Assembly: GCA_964458705.1 (NCBI GenBank)
Contig: CAYWKD010000015.1
Coordinates: 1-64,000, forward strand
From: JAAUTG01 sp964458705
Lineage (GTDB): Bacteria > Bacteroidota > Bacteroidia > Chitinophagales > Saprospiraceae
Direction of reading: 5' to 3'
Length of the DNA: 64,000 nt
A program made the translations under genes and the position numbers. This document shows positions 1 to 8,653 of this stretch, piece after piece. How positions within the stretch are numbered: the first letter of the stretch is position 1; every line of letters starts with the position of its first letter. The notes under the pieces are model-generated. The model saw only the letters and a program-made list of their open reading frames with translations, did no database searches and was not told the origin of the DNA.

Positions 1-37
1 GTGAAATTTTAGCACTAAACATTATCTCTGAACCTAC

Positions 38-1762
38 TTATTGAAGATGGAATAGTTTCCCGCTCACTATTCCATCTTCATTTTGAATAGTGTAAAAGTA
101 ACTTCCCTGAGGTAGCTTTGCTAGATTTAATGCTAAGGTTGGAGCGTTCCACTGCTGAGTATGATATAATTTACCTTGCATATTATATAGTCGTATAATA
201 CTTTTGTGTGGCTTCGCAGCTTTGAAGGTAACTACAGTTTGAAAAGGGTTAGGATAGGTAGTTACCCAGTTAGCAGTATTAATCTTTTTCACTTTTGAAA
301 GTTGCTGTGCTGCTTGGACGGCAGCTAAAACATCAATTCGACCAAAGCCATAAGTATTATTAGGAGCCATGTTCTCGGATGCTTCGCCACAGTTGTCATT
401 TGTACCAATAGCAACTGCAGTTTGCTCCAGCAAGGTTTCAATTGTTTCCACTTGACCTGCCAGTGCTGGATTAGCACTTATGATAAGTGCGACTGCACCT
501 GCAACGTGCGGCCCTGACATACTTGTTCCGCTAAGAAGCTGATAGCCATTATTTAGTACGGCGGAACGCACCCCCATACCGGGAGCAGAAACATTGGGTT
601 TCAGACGTTTGCTTCCATCTACTAGTACAGGACCTCGACTACTGAAGTTGGCAATTGTATCTGTGATTTGAGTAGCACCAACGGTAAAGGTATTTTCAAA
701 GATAGCTGCTGGATCATCAATCGTGCTACATCCTTGCCGACCACTGTTGCCAGCTGAAGCCACTACTACTACTCCACTTGCTTTTAGGTTATCAATAGCA
801 GTTCGCAGAATATCAAAATTAGTAGGGTTGCAACCTTCTGATGGTGGACAAGACCACGAATTGGTAATGACGTGTGGAGCAAGAGATGGCTTTGGAGCTT
901 CTCCATTTAAGTCAGTCGGTGCTAAGAACCATTCAAAGCACTCCAAGTAAGTAAAAGGTGTACCATTTCCTCGTTCCATATTTCGACAACCTATCCAAGT
1001 AGCGGCTGGTGCAACACCAATTTGATTAGCTCCCTCTTTTCCTATCATTGTCCCCATCGTGTGTGTACCATGTCTATTGTCATCACAAGGCGAGTTCGTA
1101 TTCAACCCACAAGGATTTGAAGAAGTTGTGTCTATCAACTCATGGATGGCGTCGTGCCAATTATAATTATGATTGATTTCACTGTTTGAAAGACCTCTAT
1201 ATTGCTGCTTTAAAGCAGGATGCTGCCAATCATAGCCTGTATCCTGTCCAGCCACCACCACTCCTTCACCAAGAATGCCCAATTCCCAAACCTGATCTGC
1301 ATTAATTTGAGCAATCCCCCATTCTACCGTACTACGCCATTCTAGCTCGGGTAATTTTGTCTCTACAGGTTGATGAAAACTCACTATTGGGTTAGGAGCA
1401 ATGCGCTTAACTGTCGACATTTGAGCAATTTGCTGAGCTAGTGAAAGACTACCTTCTACTTTCAGTAAATTCACTAAATACAAACTCTGGTACTTTACTT
1501 TTTGCTTTTCAAGTAATTCAATAATAGGTATTTGTGACCGCTCCGCAGTTTGCACCAATGCTTCAAAGACATATTGAGCTTTCGATTCTTTCGTCTTTTG
1601 TTGGCTTGCCCCACTCAAATCAGCCTGCGCCTTCATCCAAATTAGAAACTCTACTTTTTCTTGTTGGGCAAATTGTTCTAATACTACTGCGTCAATCTTA
1701 GATTGTGAAAATGCAGAATAAGAGACCAATAACAAGAATGTACAAATATTAATATTTAGCAT
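38..1762 (-). CDS. Secreted S8 (subtilisin-like) serine peptidase with T9SS sorting domain
   Basis: Extracellular serine endopeptidase. Residues 1-19 form a signal peptide ending AFSQ. The catalytic triad is visible: Asp174 in GQDTGYD, His231 in DNRHGTH and Ser414 in SGTSMSGPH. Residues 25-130 look like a propeptide. The last ~75 residues begin TTYPNPFQ and have the beta-sandwich pattern of a T9SS type A C-terminal sorting domain, so the protein should cross the outer membrane by T9SS and be surface-attached or released. The overall pattern is closest to bacillopeptidase F-like peptidases. At 574 residues it appears complete. It stands alone on the minus strand, with argB divergent upstream. 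Family and export route are well supported; the substrate is unknown. Confidence 0.93.
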   Translation of the reverse strand: MLNINICTFLLLVSYSAFSQSKIDAVVLEQFAQQEKVEFLIWMKAQADLSGASQQKTKESKAQYVFEALVQTAERSQIPIIELLEKQKVKYQSLYLVNLLKVEGSLSLAQQIAQMSTVKRIAPNPIVSFHQPVETKLPELEWRSTVEWGIAQINADQVWELGILGEGVVVAGQDTGYDWQHPALKQQYRGLSNSEINHNYNWHDAIHELIDTTSSNPCGLNTNSPCDDNRHGTHTMGTMIGKEGANQIGVAPAATWIGCRNMERGNGTPFTYLECFEWFLAPTDLNGEAPKPSLAPHVITNSWSCPPSEGCNPTNFDILRTAIDNLKASGVVVVASAGNSGRQGCSTIDDPAAIFENTFTVGATQITDTIANFSSRGPVLVDGSKRLKPNVSAPGMGVRSAVLNNGYQLLSGTSMSGPHVAGAVALIISANPALAGQVETIETLLEQTAVAIGTNDNCGEASENMAPNNTYGFGRIDVLAAVQAAQQLSKVKKINTANWVTTYPNPFQTVVTFKAAKPHKSIIRLYNMQGKLYHTQQWNAPTLALNLAKLPQGSYFYTIQNEDGIVSGKLFHLQ

Positions 1763-1969
1763 AAATGAATGTTATTAAAAATTATACTGATACACACAAC
1801 AATAATAATAGCAATTCTCTGCTAAATCAAGCCAGCATTTGGATTTAAGATCAATAAATCTATTAGAAGCTAGCATTTGTAGTTAATTACTTATGTTACG
1901 TACCATTTGATAATTTACTGTTTCAAGTGTTGAATATTATAAATTCATCTCAAAGTAAATGTATTAAAA

Positions 1970-2737
1970 ATGAAACAAAGACTTACTATTGTAAAAATTG
2001 GAGGAAAAATACTAGCTAGCCCCTCCCAATTAAGTGAACTTTTAAGGCAATTTACCTCAATGGAAGGTCAAAAAATATTAGTACATGGAGGTGGTGCAAA
2101 GGCGAGTGAAATATCAAAAAAGCTAGGCATCAACCCTAAGATGCACGAAGGGCGACGCATAACAGACCAGGCAGCACTCGAAATTGCAATAATGGTCTAT
2201 GCAGGTTTAATGAATAAAACGGTCGTGGGTGAACTTCAGGCAAATAATTGTAATGCCATTGGCTTGACAGGAGCTGATCTAAACTGTATTGAAGCACACA
2301 AACGCACGGTCAAAGAAATTGATTATGGTTTTGCTGGCGATATTAAAACGGTTAATACAAATAGCATCAAAACTTTACTAAATATTGGTGCAACACCTGT
2401 CTTTTGTGCTATCACACATGACAAAAAAGGACAATTACTAAATACTAATGCTGACACCATTGCGGCTACTTTGGCAAGTGTCTTAGCCAAAAACTACACC
2501 GTAAAACTCATTCTTTGCTTTGAAAAACCAGGCGTTCTTCTAAATGCAGAAGAAGATGCTTCGGTTATTAAAAGTTTAGACCAATCAACTTATCAATTGC
2601 TTAAATCTAAAGGAGTTATCTTCGCTGGTATGATTCCCAAATTGGACAATGCTTTTCAAGCCTTGAAGCACAACGTTAATGAAGTAGTAGTTGGAGGTGC
2701 GGACAAATTGGGAGAAGGAACAGATTTAGTATTGTAA
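1970..2737 (+). CDS. argB: Acetylglutamate kinase
   Basis: Phosphorylates N-acetylglutamate with ATP, the second step of arginine biosynthesis, in the cytoplasm. The 255 residues fit the amino-acid kinase family. KIGGK at residues 9-13 is the nucleotide-phosphate loop, VHGGG at 38-42 is the second glycine loop, NADTIA lies near 159 and GMIPKLDNA near 219. It starts directly on the kinase fold, so it lacks the N-terminal helix typical of arginine-inhibited hexameric enzymes; I infer the dimeric, arginine-insensitive form. No other arg gene is nearby. A long imperfect hairpin follows the stop codon. Confidence 0.93.
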   Translation: MKQRLTIVKIGGKILASPSQLSELLRQFTSMEGQKILVHGGGAKASEISKKLGINPKMHEGRRITDQAALEIAIMVYAGLMNKTVVGELQANNCNAIGLTGADLNCIEAHKRTVKEIDYGFAGDIKTVNTNSIKTLLNIGATPVFCAITHDKKGQLLNTNADTIAATLASVLAKNYTVKLILCFEKPGVLLNAEEDASVIKSLDQSTYQLLKSKGVIFAGMIPKLDNAFQALKHNVNEVVVGGADKLGEGTDLVL

Positions 2738-2796
2738 AGCAGCGATTCAGCGTTTTGCATTTTATTGTAATACAAAAAACTGAATCTACCTGCTTG
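2737..2796 (+). terminator. Hairpin terminator after argB
   Basis: A long imperfect stem: AAGCAG, GATTCAG and TTTTG on the left pair with CAAAA, CTGAATC and CTGCTT on the right. It is followed by GATTTTTC. It lies between the convergent argB and OmpA-family genes and probably stops argB transcription, perhaps acting both ways. Confidence 0.65.
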
Positions 2797-2803
2797 ATTT
2801 TTC

Positions 2804-4030
2804 TTAACCAAAACTCAAAATCTTTATCTCCACTCTTTGGTTTCTCATTCTTCCAGTTGGTGTTCTGTTGGTAGCAACTGGTTCACGTCTACCGTATCCC
2901 TTGTACTGCAATCTTTTCATTAGGATACCTTTTTGATTAAGATAATCAGCAACGGCTCTTGCTCGCATAGTAGAAAGACTATCGCAAAATACCGCATCAC
3001 ACATACCATTGGTATGCCCTCTTATTTCTACCACTATGTCTTTATAGGTGGCTAAAAATTCATACACCTCATCTAAAGCAGCATAAGAACTTTCATGTAT
3101 TTCTGCCTGATCTACTCCGAAGTACAAGTCATCCATTCTAATTATTTCGCCTTCCTTCAGGTCTTCTTTTCGTTTACCAGCGATTGTCTTTTCTTCGATA
3201 GGTTTGGGTTCTTCACTCGTCTCAGGTGCCGGAGGCGGTGTAGCAACCACTCGATTTTCTTCCTGCACATCTGCCGGTAGCGGTGTGTTATCCTCTGACT
3301 CAAGACTAGGAGGTGTAGTTTGAGGTATTGTTTGAGGGTCAATGCTTATATTATCAGAAACAATAGGTTCGTCGAATACTGCTTCGATGTCTGAATCACA
3401 CGGTATAATTCGGATTTCGGAAGCATTGTCTAGCAAAATATTTCCGTTGTACGGAAACAAAACGGGCGTCTTGTAAAAGGCTTCAAATGTTATGTAATAG
3501 ACATCCGTCTTAGGTTCAAACTTAAAAAGTCTTTCGAGCCAGCGCGTACTAATAATTTCTTTTGTCTCACCTAGAAGTTCTGTCTTATCACAATAGCCAT
3601 TACCTCCCCAAATTCTGAGTTTAGCTGGAGTAGCATAATTAGCTGTTTCATTAGTTAACTTACTCAGGCTTTCATATACTAATGATCGAGCAACGTGAAT
3701 GCTAAAAGCGTAGCATTTTCCTCCTTTCAAAGGAATACTAAGCCTTTGTGAAACAGACTCCCAAGTATCATTATCTCTTACCACCAAACCTAAATAAGTG
3801 TTTTGATGCTGAGCCTCATTGGTTACATTGAACTCTCCCCCACCGATTTTAGGATGAATATCTGGAGGTGATTCATTAGGAAATCCACAATCATACCATG
3901 ATCTAGGAGTCATGCTCTCTCTTGGAAAACCTTCAAAGGAGGCATTAGATAATTGAATAACTTGGTCTTGTGCGTTGGGAGTTAAACTAATAATCATAAA
4001 AATAATTACAGCAAAATGCTTAATCATCAT
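2804..4030 (-). CDS. OmpA-family peptidoglycan-binding protein with N-terminal beta-sandwich
   Basis: I chose the start at 4030, where MMIKH leads into a hydrophobic signal peptide ending PNAQ; the frame stays open 24 codons further upstream. The mature N-terminal ~200 residues begin SNASFEG and resemble carbohydrate-binding or galactose-binding beta-sandwiches seen in other Bacteroidota surface proteins. A Pro/Glu-rich linker follows. The C-terminal ~110 residues form an OmpA domain with EIRGHTNG, RARAVADYL, GYGRREPVATN and GRMRNQRVEI, the pattern that binds peptidoglycan peptides. An insert with two cysteines (MCDAVFC) interrupts the usual HTD region. Probably a periplasmic or outer-membrane envelope anchor. 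The ligand of the N-terminal domain is unknown. Confidence 0.85.
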   Translation of the reverse strand: MMIKHFAVIIFMIISLTPNAQDQVIQLSNASFEGFPRESMTPRSWYDCGFPNESPPDIHPKIGGGEFNVTNEAQHQNTYLGLVVRDNDTWESVSQRLSIPLKGGKCYAFSIHVARSLVYESLSKLTNETANYATPAKLRIWGGNGYCDKTELLGETKEIISTRWLERLFKFEPKTDVYYITFEAFYKTPVLFPYNGNILLDNASEIRIIPCDSDIEAVFDEPIVSDNISIDPQTIPQTTPPSLESEDNTPLPADVQEENRVVATPPPAPETSEEPKPIEEKTIAGKRKEDLKEGEIIRMDDLYFGVDQAEIHESSYAALDEVYEFLATYKDIVVEIRGHTNGMCDAVFCDSLSTMRARAVADYLNQKGILMKRLQYKGYGRREPVATNRTPTGRMRNQRVEIKILSFG

Positions 4031-4102
4031 TGGAATAAGTTTTGTATGTAGAACAAATAATAAGTTAGTAGAAACATTACCATAGCTTATTCTCTTGCTC
4101 AC

Positions 4103-4415
4103 TCAATCTGAATTTCTTTCAAAAAAGTTGTGTCCAGAGATAAACTCTCTGTTGAACGAATAATCTACACTATTTTCTCATAGACGTATAGATTACAACA
4201 CTACTCAAATATAATGAAAATGTTTAAATAAATGTTTTAGGAATTAACACGATCTAAAGAATATTTTAGTCTCGTAATCAAATTTTTCTCCTTTTTTTGC
4301 TCATAATGACTAAGTTATCCAACATTGACATAAAGTCATCTACCAAAAATGTTACCAAATGAATATATTTGTGTCTAGTAAATAATAGATTTTTTACCTA
4401 AAAAATACTTCGATC
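4103..4415. other. AT-rich intergenic region between divergent genes
   Basis: No plausible coding frame or RNA gene is visible. It must hold the divergent promoters of the OmpA-family gene and the papain-like gene. Only a candidate -7 element for the latter is recognisable, at 4364-4371. Confidence 0.6.
4364..4371 (+). promoter_or_regulatory. Candidate Bacteroidota -7 promoter element
   Basis: TATATTTG matches the Bacteroidota TAnnTTTG -7 consensus 45 bases before the papain-like gene. No convincing TTTG -33 element is seen at the expected spacing, so this is a partial match. Confidence 0.45.
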
Positions 4416-5981
4416 ATGCCTATTAGAATGGAAGAAGACGATCCTCGCCAAGAGCGGAATAACAATAACCCACAGCCTGGCGGTGGATTTAATAAAAACT
4501 GGTTATTACTATTGATTCCTCTCTTACTAAAACGACCCAAATTACTGCTACCAATCTTGATTATTGGTGCATTAATTTATTTTTTCTCAGGTGGAGATTT
4601 TTTGAATCAATTTTTACCTACAACTGATACAAGTAGCTTCGATAACACAGAGTTCTCTTTAGGATTTGATCCCAATCAAGAAGAGTATGATAAACGATTA
4701 GTTTTTGCTTCGCTCGCAGAAGGTAAAAATGGTTTGCCCGCTCGTATCTCTTTGCAAGAGTATGCACCCCCTCGGCTAAATCAAGGTCGCCAAGGGTCTT
4801 GTGTAGGCTGGGCAAGTGCTTATGCGGCTCGTACTATTCTGCATGCTCAACAAACTGGACAAAATCCAAGAAGCACTTCTTTTAGTCCTTCTTATGTTTA
4901 CAACCAAATTGCCTTTGAAGGCTGTCAGGGCACTTATTTGCACTATGCGATGGAAACAATGTTAAAGAAAGGATCCTTACCATTTTCTGAATTTGAGTAT
5001 GACGAGGGATCCTGTCGCTTAAAACCTACACAGCAGGAAGTACGCCAAGCACAGCAATTCAAGATCAGGGGATATGAGCGGCTTTCTCTCGGAGCGAGTA
5101 ATTACAAAGTTGATATCAATGCCATCCGTCAAAATTTGGCAGCAGGTGCACCAGTAGTTATTGGAATGATGGTAGGTCAAAGTTTTACTCATAATATGCG
5201 TGGTCGCCAGGTGTGGCAGCCTACTCGCAGTGATTTGAATAACATTGGGTTGGGTGGCCATGCAATGTGCGTAATTGGCTATGATGATACTGCTTTGAAT
5301 GGAGAAGGTGCTTTTCAAATTATGAATAGTTGGGGAGACGACTGGGGAGATAATGGTATTGCTTGGGTTGGTTACAAAGACTTTGAGTATTTTGTAAAAG
5401 AGGCGTATGGGCTTTATCCGATGGGGAATGCTCAACAAGAACAGGTGGACAAGAACAAGTTGGCGGTTAATTTTGGACTGATTGATAATGGGACACAAAG
5501 CAATATCCAATTGAAAAAAGTAGCCAATAATATATTCCAAACGACCAACCCAGTTCGCATCGGCGATAAATTCAAAGTAGAAGTAACTAATTCGCAGGAG
5601 TGCTATACTTACATTTTTGGTGAAGAAACGGACGGTTCAAGCTATGTACTTTTTCCTTACACCCCTAAACACTCTGCTTATTGCGGTATTATGGGAACAC
5701 GAATTTTTCCTAGAGACTATTCGATGGTAGCAGATGAATTAGGTGCAACCGATTGGATTTCAATTGTGGTATCTAAAAAGCAACTGGACTTTCAAGCACT
5801 CAATGATCTGATTAATCGTCAGAGCAAGGATTCATTTCCAGGAAAAGTAACGGCAGCACTTCAAAATGACTTATACGCTGATGTTAAATTTAGCAATGGA
5901 GGTCAAAAAATAGCCTTTGAGGCGGCTTTACAAAATAATAAAAGCACTGTGGCAATGTTCATTGCCATTGATAAGAAGTAA
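4416..5981 (+). CDS. Membrane-anchored papain-like (C1 family) cysteine peptidase with DUF4384-like C-terminus
   Basis: The N-terminus is charged and Asn-rich (1-27). A Leu/Ile-rich stretch at about 29-57, interrupted by KRPK, forms one or two membrane segments. A papain-fold domain follows with Cys129 in QGSCVGWA, His282 in GGHAMCVIGYDD and Asn304 in NSWGDDWGDNG, so the catalytic set is complete. Residues ~365-465 (IGDKFKVEV, YTYIFGEE, YVLFPY) resemble DUF4384, a domain often joined to caspase-like or CHAT peptidases. There is no signal peptidase site, so the peptidase is probably tethered to the inner membrane; its side is uncertain. The gene stands alone and the substrate is unknown. Family assignment is firm, the DUF4384 label less so. 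Confidence 0.85.
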   Translation: MPIRMEEDDPRQERNNNNPQPGGGFNKNWLLLLIPLLLKRPKLLLPILIIGALIYFFSGGDFLNQFLPTTDTSSFDNTEFSLGFDPNQEEYDKRLVFASLAEGKNGLPARISLQEYAPPRLNQGRQGSCVGWASAYAARTILHAQQTGQNPRSTSFSPSYVYNQIAFEGCQGTYLHYAMETMLKKGSLPFSEFEYDEGSCRLKPTQQEVRQAQQFKIRGYERLSLGASNYKVDINAIRQNLAAGAPVVIGMMVGQSFTHNMRGRQVWQPTRSDLNNIGLGGHAMCVIGYDDTALNGEGAFQIMNSWGDDWGDNGIAWVGYKDFEYFVKEAYGLYPMGNAQQEQVDKNKLAVNFGLIDNGTQSNIQLKKVANNIFQTTNPVRIGDKFKVEVTNSQECYTYIFGEETDGSSYVLFPYTPKHSAYCGIMGTRIFPRDYSMVADELGATDWISIVVSKKQLDFQALNDLINRQSKDSFPGKVTAALQNDLYADVKFSNGGQKIAFEAALQNNKSTVAMFIAIDKK

Positions 5982-5993
5982 ATAGAACTAATG

Positions 5994-6038
5994 ACTGGTG
6001 AGTCCTAATGAATGTACTAATTGTTAGAGTTCACCAGT
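5994..6038. terminator. Hairpin between convergent genes
   Basis: ACTGGTGA at 5994-6001 pairs with TCACCAGT at 6031-6038, with further partial pairing inside. It lies between the stop codons of the papain-like gene and hisB and could serve both strands. There is no strong T-run directly after it. Confidence 0.45.
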
Positions 6039-6040
6039 TA

Positions 6041-7177
6041 TTACAATATTCCTTTTGTACTCGGCAATATGCTGCTTTCAATATCTCGCCGTTTTGCCAT
6101 TTTAATTGCTTTGGCGAATGCTTTGAAGATAGCTTCAATTTTGTGATGTTCGTTTTCTCCTTCTGCTTTAACATTCAAATTGCACTTCGCAGCATCTGAG
6201 AAAGATTTGAAGAAGTGGAAAAACATTTCTGTTGGCATGTCGCCAATGCGTTCTCTGCTAAAAGCTGCTTTCCAAACGATCCAGTTACGCCCTCCAAAGT
6301 CAATTGCCACCTGTGCTAAGCAGTCATCCATTGGTAGGCAATAGCCATATCGCTCAATACCTAGCTTACTTCCTAGTGCCTGATAGAATGCCTCGCCCAG
6401 TGCAATAGCCGTATCTTCAATAGTATGATGTTCATCAATGTACAAATCACCCTGCACCTTGACTGTTAGATCACAGCCTGAGTGTCGAGCTAACTGCTCA
6501 AGCATATGATCGAAAAAACCCAAACCTGTTTGATTGTTCGCCGTGCCTGTGCCATCTAAATTAAGCTCAATACGAATATCTGTTTCTTTAGTTTTGCGAG
6601 TAACAGTAGCTGTTCGAGCATCCAACTTTAAAAATCTGTAAATTTCTTCCCAGTCGTTAGAAGTAAGAGCAATAGTATTCTTTAGACTATCAATTGTCGT
6701 CTCTAATTCTTCAAGGGCTAAAGTTGGATAGTTATTAATCCAGATTCCCTTTGCACCTAAATTTTTAGCTAGTTCCATATCCGTTAAGCGATCACCAATG
6801 ACAAAGGAATTTGCTAGATCATAATCACCTTGAATATATTGAGTAAGCAAACCTGTTCTTGGTTTTCGAGTAGGTGCATTATCCTCTGGAAATGAACGAT
6901 CTATAAGCACCTCTGAAAAAGTAATACCTTCACCTTCAAGTGTTTTTACCATTTTATTTTGAACAAGCCAAAAACTTTCTTCCGGAAATATACTTGTTCC
7001 TAATCCATCTTGATTGGTTATCATAATGATTTCAAAATCTAGCCCCTTAGCTATTTTAGAAAGATATTGAAATACTTTAGGATAAAAGATCAGTTTTTCT
7101 AGTGCATCAATCTGCGGATCATCAGCAGGTTCAACAATTAGTGTACCATCTCTGTCCAAGATGAGTAGTCTTTTCAT
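6041..7177 (-). CDS. hisB: Bifunctional histidinol-phosphatase / imidazoleglycerol-phosphate dehydratase
   Basis: Catalyses two histidine-biosynthesis steps. Residues ~1-165 are a HAD phosphatase with LDRDGTL near the N-terminus and GDRLTDMELA as the acidic motif. Residues ~180-378 are the dehydratase with TKETDIRI, GFFDHML, DEHHTIED and EGENEHHKIEA, whose His/Glu residues bind Mn. I start at ATG 7177; a TTG two codons upstream is less likely. The four zinc-binding Cys/His residues of the E. coli phosphatase half are absent, the equivalent stretch reading DRSFPEDNAPTRKP. It is the last gene of the minus-strand run, 74 bases after thiL, with no other his gene in view. Confidence 0.93.
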   Translation of the reverse strand: MKRLLILDRDGTLIVEPADDPQIDALEKLIFYPKVFQYLSKIAKGLDFEIIMITNQDGLGTSIFPEESFWLVQNKMVKTLEGEGITFSEVLIDRSFPEDNAPTRKPRTGLLTQYIQGDYDLANSFVIGDRLTDMELAKNLGAKGIWINNYPTLALEELETTIDSLKNTIALTSNDWEEIYRFLKLDARTATVTRKTKETDIRIELNLDGTGTANNQTGLGFFDHMLEQLARHSGCDLTVKVQGDLYIDEHHTIEDTAIALGEAFYQALGSKLGIERYGYCLPMDDCLAQVAIDFGGRNWIVWKAAFSRERIGDMPTEMFFHFFKSFSDAAKCNLNVKAEGENEHHKIEAIFKAFAKAIKMAKRRDIESSILPSTKGIL

Positions 7178-7251
7178 TATCAATTGTATTTAAGGCAAAA
7201 ATAGTAAGTTATTCTTTGTCCATTGCTAAGGTATTGCGAAAGTCATAAAGT

Positions 7252-8283
7252 TTAAAAATGTTTCCAGCCCTGTGCTGTCAACTCATGAATATTTCCTCCT
7301 CTTGTGTGTAGCTGCACACCTTCATTTGGAGAGACAATCTCCCCCATGATGTAGATGTCGGGGAGATATTTTACCTTATCCAAATCCTTAGGATGGATAG
7401 TAAATAGCAGTTCATAATCTTCTCCACCACTTAAGGCAGCAGTAATTGGATCAATTTTGAAGTGCAAAGCCTGCTGTTCTGCATCAGGGTGAATGGGTAC
7501 GCCACTTTCCTCAATATAAGCTCCAACGCCTGACTGCTTACAAATATGAAACACCTCAGATGCCACTCCGTCCGAGACATCAATCATGGCAGATGGCACT
7601 AACTTATTTTTAGCAAATAAGTCAATCATATCTTTGCGTGCTTCAGGTTTTAGCTGTCGCTCTATTAAATATTGCTGATCGTCAAAATTGGGCTGTGCGC
7701 CTGTTTCTTGAAAGATACGTTTTTCCCGCTCCAAAATCTGTAAGCCTAAATAGGCAGCACCTACATTGCCTGTGATACAAAGTAAATCACCAATTTTAGC
7801 AGTATTTCGATAGGTGATTTTACCTGCTTCACCTTGTCCAATAGCTGTAACGCTTATGTAAAGTCCTTGAGGGGAAGAAGTTGTATCGCCACCAACCAAA
7901 TCAACTTGATGCACTTGGCAGGCTTCGGAAATACCCGCATACAATTCTTCTAGTGCTTCTACTGAAAAGCGATTAGAAAGAGCGATAGAAACGGTGATCT
8001 GCTTAGGAATAGCATTCATGGCATAAATATCAGATAGGTTAACCACTACTGATTTATAACCTAGATGCTTCAAAGGAGTGTAGGACAAATCAAAGTGAAT
8101 CCCCTCCACTAGCATATCAGTAGATACCACTGTCAATGTATCACCATTTTTCAAAACAGCTGCATCATCTCCAACGCCTCGCACCGTGGAAGGCTGCAAC
8201 ATTTTGAAGGATTTAGTCAAATGTTCAATGAGCCCAAACTCTCCTAATTCATTTACGTCAGTACGTTTATTTTGATCTTTCAT
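7252..8283 (-). CDS. thiL: Thiamine-monophosphate kinase
   Basis: Phosphorylates thiamine monophosphate to thiamine diphosphate, the last step of cofactor synthesis. The 343 residues carry the AIR-synthase-like fold with GVGDDAAVL, STDMLVEGIHFDL, VGGDTT (metal and ATP binding), DVSDGVASE and ALSGGEDYELLF. ATG start at 8283. It lies 36 bases after the cupin gene in the same orientation. I saw no TPP riboswitch in front of it and no other thi gene in the window. Confidence 0.93.
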   Translation of the reverse strand: MKDQNKRTDVNELGEFGLIEHLTKSFKMLQPSTVRGVGDDAAVLKNGDTLTVVSTDMLVEGIHFDLSYTPLKHLGYKSVVVNLSDIYAMNAIPKQITVSIALSNRFSVEALEELYAGISEACQVHQVDLVGGDTTSSPQGLYISVTAIGQGEAGKITYRNTAKIGDLLCITGNVGAAYLGLQILEREKRIFQETGAQPNFDDQQYLIERQLKPEARKDMIDLFAKNKLVPSAMIDVSDGVASEVFHICKQSGVGAYIEESGVPIHPDAEQQALHFKIDPITAALSGGEDYELLFTIHPKDLDKVKYLPDIYIMGEIVSPNEGVQLHTRGGNIHELTAQGWKHF

Positions 8284-8319
8284 TTATATTATTTTTCTAT
8301 TAACAGCAGGATGAAAAGT

Positions 8320-8643
8320 TTACTCATAATCTGCTCTTCTCGGCTGAAAAATGTCTAATACTTGACACTGCGTTAATGCCTTTCCAGAATGAACAACATT
8401 GGAAGGAATTTTAACTACAACACCTGGTTCACAAATTTGAGTAATGCCATCTACAGTCATTTCCATTTGACCATTCAATAGATTGGTAACTTGCTCGTGG
8501 ATATGATGATGCGCTGGGAGGATTGCTCCTGCTTCGATTCGCCAAAATGCCACAGTAAAACCTTCTAAATGAATCATTCTACCATGAAAACCTGGCAAAT
8601 ATTCTTTTTCCTCAACTTCTGATAAGGCTTGAAAGTAGTTCAT
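8320..8643 (-). CDS. Small cupin-domain protein
   Basis: A 107-residue single-domain cupin. Motif 1 reads PAHHHIHEQ followed by NGQMEMTVDG, and motif 2 is PSNVVHSGKA, which together supply the usual His/Glu metal ligands. No signal peptide, so cytoplasmic. Small cupins of this type are often sugar isomerases, dioxygenases or regulators of uncertain substrate, and nothing here decides between these. It sits 10 bases downstream of nhaC and 36 upstream of thiL, so it is probably cotranscribed. Confidence 0.8.
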   Translation of the reverse strand: MNYFQALSEVEEKEYLPGFHGRMIHLEGFTVAFWRIEAGAILPAHHHIHEQVTNLLNGQMEMTVDGITQICEPGVVVKIPSNVVHSGKALTQCQVLDIFQPRRADYE

Positions 8644-8653
8644 CTCTACAGCG

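Noticed and set aside
5019..5540. A 173-codon frame opposite the papain-like gene
   Set aside because: It is antisense to a well-supported coding region and its translation shows no family motif or sensible composition.
7200..8300. A TPP riboswitch near thiL
   Set aside because: No CTGAGA/ACCTGA-type conserved blocks are found upstream of thiL, which lies inside a gene run.
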